Below are positions 62,671 to 64,000 of a stretch of DNA of 64,000 nt, piece by piece. The DNA comes from Apis mellifera (lineage: Eukaryota > Arthropoda > Insecta > Hymenoptera > Apidae), in the NCBI RefSeq assembly GCF_003254395.2, contig NC_037639.1:4320501-4384500 (forward strand), written 5' to 3'. A program made the translations under genes and the position numbers. The notes beneath the pieces were generated by a model. The model did no database searches and was not told the DNA's origin. It saw only the letters and a program-made list of their open reading frames with translations. The first letter of the stretch is position 1; each line of letters starts with the position of its first letter.

Positions 62671-64000
62671 CTACCGTATTTTTTTAGGACCAAAAATAAG
62701 ATCGGCATCTGGTGCACCTTTGGGATGATTATATTTTTGTCGCCGTTCTCTATTCAAGTTTACCGTTACTGGCTTGGTACTCTGATTAATTGTTTCTTGA
62801 TAATCTTCTTCCTCTTGTCTTTCTGTAATATTTAATGTCAATCTTTTAACTCGTTCTTTTTCTTCTTTCTGTTCTTGTTCTCTGTTTCGAAGATTCATTG
62901 CTAATTCTGATGATACTGGAACTGCTAAATTTTTATATTGTTGCTTGTTACCTTTTCTCAACATAAGTACAAAATCAACTGTACTATTATCAGAAGGTCT
63001 TTCTTGCAATTGTTCATATGTTTTTTTAGTACTTTTTACATGTAAAGGAACTGAAATATCTACTTGTTGTGGTTTTACTGAATCTCGCATTCTATCTTGT
63101 ATATTATCTGAAACCATCTTATCAAGAGCAGACAAAAAATCATCATCTTCAGGACAACTTACTCTTCTAGGACCAGCTGGTAATGCTGCATTTAATTCTG
63201 TGACATCCATAATAACACCATCAGTACCACCTTCTGAAAGACTTTGATCTCCTTGGGTATTTTCTTGTGTACCCATAGTGTAATCTCTTTCTGCATCAGC
63301 AGTCCAATCTTCTTCTGATTGTGCTTCAGAACAATCTTCAGATTCTTCAAAATGTAAATCAGCCACACCTTTTGCATCTCCACTACCATTTCCAGATGTT
63401 ACAGCTATGTCTTCATCTCCTTCAGCAATTACACTCATATCAGATTCTACATCAGTACGTTCAGTACCATCTTCTGCAATAGGATTTCCAAGAGTGGGAT
63501 ATAATGTATTTCGTAATTCTTCTACAGCACATTGTGCTTCTTTGTAACTTTGAAACAATTGCATTTTGGGTCTCAACATTGTTAATGTATCACGATACAT
63601 ATAATCTATACCCACTGGAAATGGATTTTCTGAAGTCCAAATAGGATCTGTATATTTAAACCAATAATAATTTTGAAAGAATATTAAGAAATAATCAAGT
63701 TTTTTCTTGCTAGAACCACCACTAAAATACTGTCCACAAGTTTCTAATAATGTACAAACTAATCGAATTCTAAAAAGATGATCAGGTGGATCTAAAATAC
63801 TTGGTATGGAATGATCCATGCTAACTCCAAATGTAATCAAAAGATATAAAGTCCGAAAAATATCTCCACTTTCTACCATACGATAATTATATAATTCTCC
63901 GAGATATTTAACCATAGCAATGCGGCGTTGATTAAATTTTGGTAAATTTATTTCCATACATAGTCTTATATCTTCTAATACACCATCTACTACATGAGGA
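62671..64000 (-). CDS. Upf2: Regulator of nonsense transcripts 2 (UPF2), C-terminal part, cut by window edge
   Basis: A single open exon on the minus strand, with 442 codons visible before the stop at 62671 and open through 64000 (first residues PHVVDGVLEDIRLC). It begins inside the third MIF4G domain, with NQRRIAMVKYLGELYNYRMV, LDPPDHLFRIRLVCTLLETC and PFPVGIDYMYRDTL. An acidic, low-complexity linker follows (EGDEDIAV…EESEDCSEAQSEED…). Then comes the UPF1-binding C-terminus with DDDFLSALDKMVSDNIQDRM, VDFVLMLRKGNKQQYKNLAV, RLTLNITERQEEEDYQE and the terminal RERRQKYNHPKGAPDADLIF. Family role: a cytoplasmic nonsense-mediated decay factor bridging UPF3 at the exon junction complex and UPF1. ATG 63957 is internal, not the start. 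It converges with pICln. Confidence 0.97.
   Translation of the reverse strand, partial: PHVVDGVLEDIRLCMEINLPKFNQRRIAMVKYLGELYNYRMVESGDIFRTLYLLITFGVSMDHSIPSILDPPDHLFRIRLVCTLLETCGQYFSGGSSKKKLDYFLIFFQNYYWFKYTDPIWTSENPFPVGIDYMYRDTLTMLRPKMQLFQSYKEAQCAVEELRNTLYPTLGNPIAEDGTERTDVESDMSVIAEGDEDIAVTSGNGSGDAKGVADLHFEESEDCSEAQSEEDWTADAERDYTMGTQENTQGDQSLSEGGTDGVIMDVTELNAALPAGPRRVSCPEDDDFLSALDKMVSDNIQDRMRDSVKPQQVDISVPLHVKSTKKTYEQLQERPSDNSTVDFVLMLRKGNKQQYKNLAVPVSSELAMNLRNREQEQKEEKERVKRLTLNITERQEEEDYQETINQSTKPVTVNLNRERRQKYNHPKGAPDADLIFGPKKIR

Noticed and set aside
62671..63957. ATG at 63957 as the start of a 428-aa gene
   Set aside because: The frame continues upstream to the window edge with UPF2-conserved residues (VVDGVLEDIRL), so this Met is internal.
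1..64000. CRISPR arrays, bacterial operons, prophage or insertion sequences
   Set aside because: Spliced animal genes and no prokaryotic signals; the regular repeats seen are eukaryotic tandem repeats without unique spacers.

Overview
This window looks like nuclear DNA from a hymenopteran insect, most likely a bee close to Apis. Three things suggest this. The recognisable genes (Homer, ABHD17, pICln, UPF2) are animal genes with insect-type short introns of mostly 60-300 bp. Composition is strongly heterogeneous, with CpG/TCGA-rich non-coding DNA on the left and very AT-rich DNA on the right. The confident genes all sit in the AT-rich part, which is a known feature of honeybee genomes. The species is inferred; no species marker was read.

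Layout. Positions 1 to about 40.9 kb hold almost no recognisable coding sequence. They contain tandem repeats (635-1195, 5715-6054), microsatellites, a 22-bp perfect palindrome (2916-2937) and one convincing isolated minus-strand exon (13591-13774). That exon encodes a signal peptide and has an upstream ORF in its leader. The stretch is probably the very long introns of one gene running leftward, possibly a class-1 semaphorin (weak guess), plus intergenic DNA. A ~200-bp triplication (40922-41550) and two CpG-rich patches (about 42.54-42.75 and 43.76-44.24 kb) follow. The second patch contains a good minus-strand splice donor and may be an upstream 5' exon. A 21-bp x4 repeat ending in an inverted copy lies at 43544-43640.

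From 49.5 kb to the end is a compact gene cluster: ABHD17 depalmitoylase (minus), Homer scaffold (plus), pICln methylosome subunit (plus) and the C-terminal part of the nonsense-mediated-decay factor UPF2 (minus, cut by the right edge). ABHD17 and Homer are divergent, with about 820 bp between start codons. pICln and UPF2 are convergent, with 971 bp between stops. I see no operon-like functional link; these are unrelated neighbours, although ABHD17 and Homer both have known roles at synapses.

The most interesting observation is that the ABHD17 reading frame continues, in the same phase, for 419 more codons beyond two stops. A good 5' splice site sits inside the last coding exon and a TAG that can act as a 3' splice site lies 165 nt (55 codons) downstream. 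Removing this exitron-like intron would delete both stops and give a 698-aa protein with a long Ser/Lys-rich tail of unknown function. Homer has a similar property: its 81-nt intron 3 is open and in phase.
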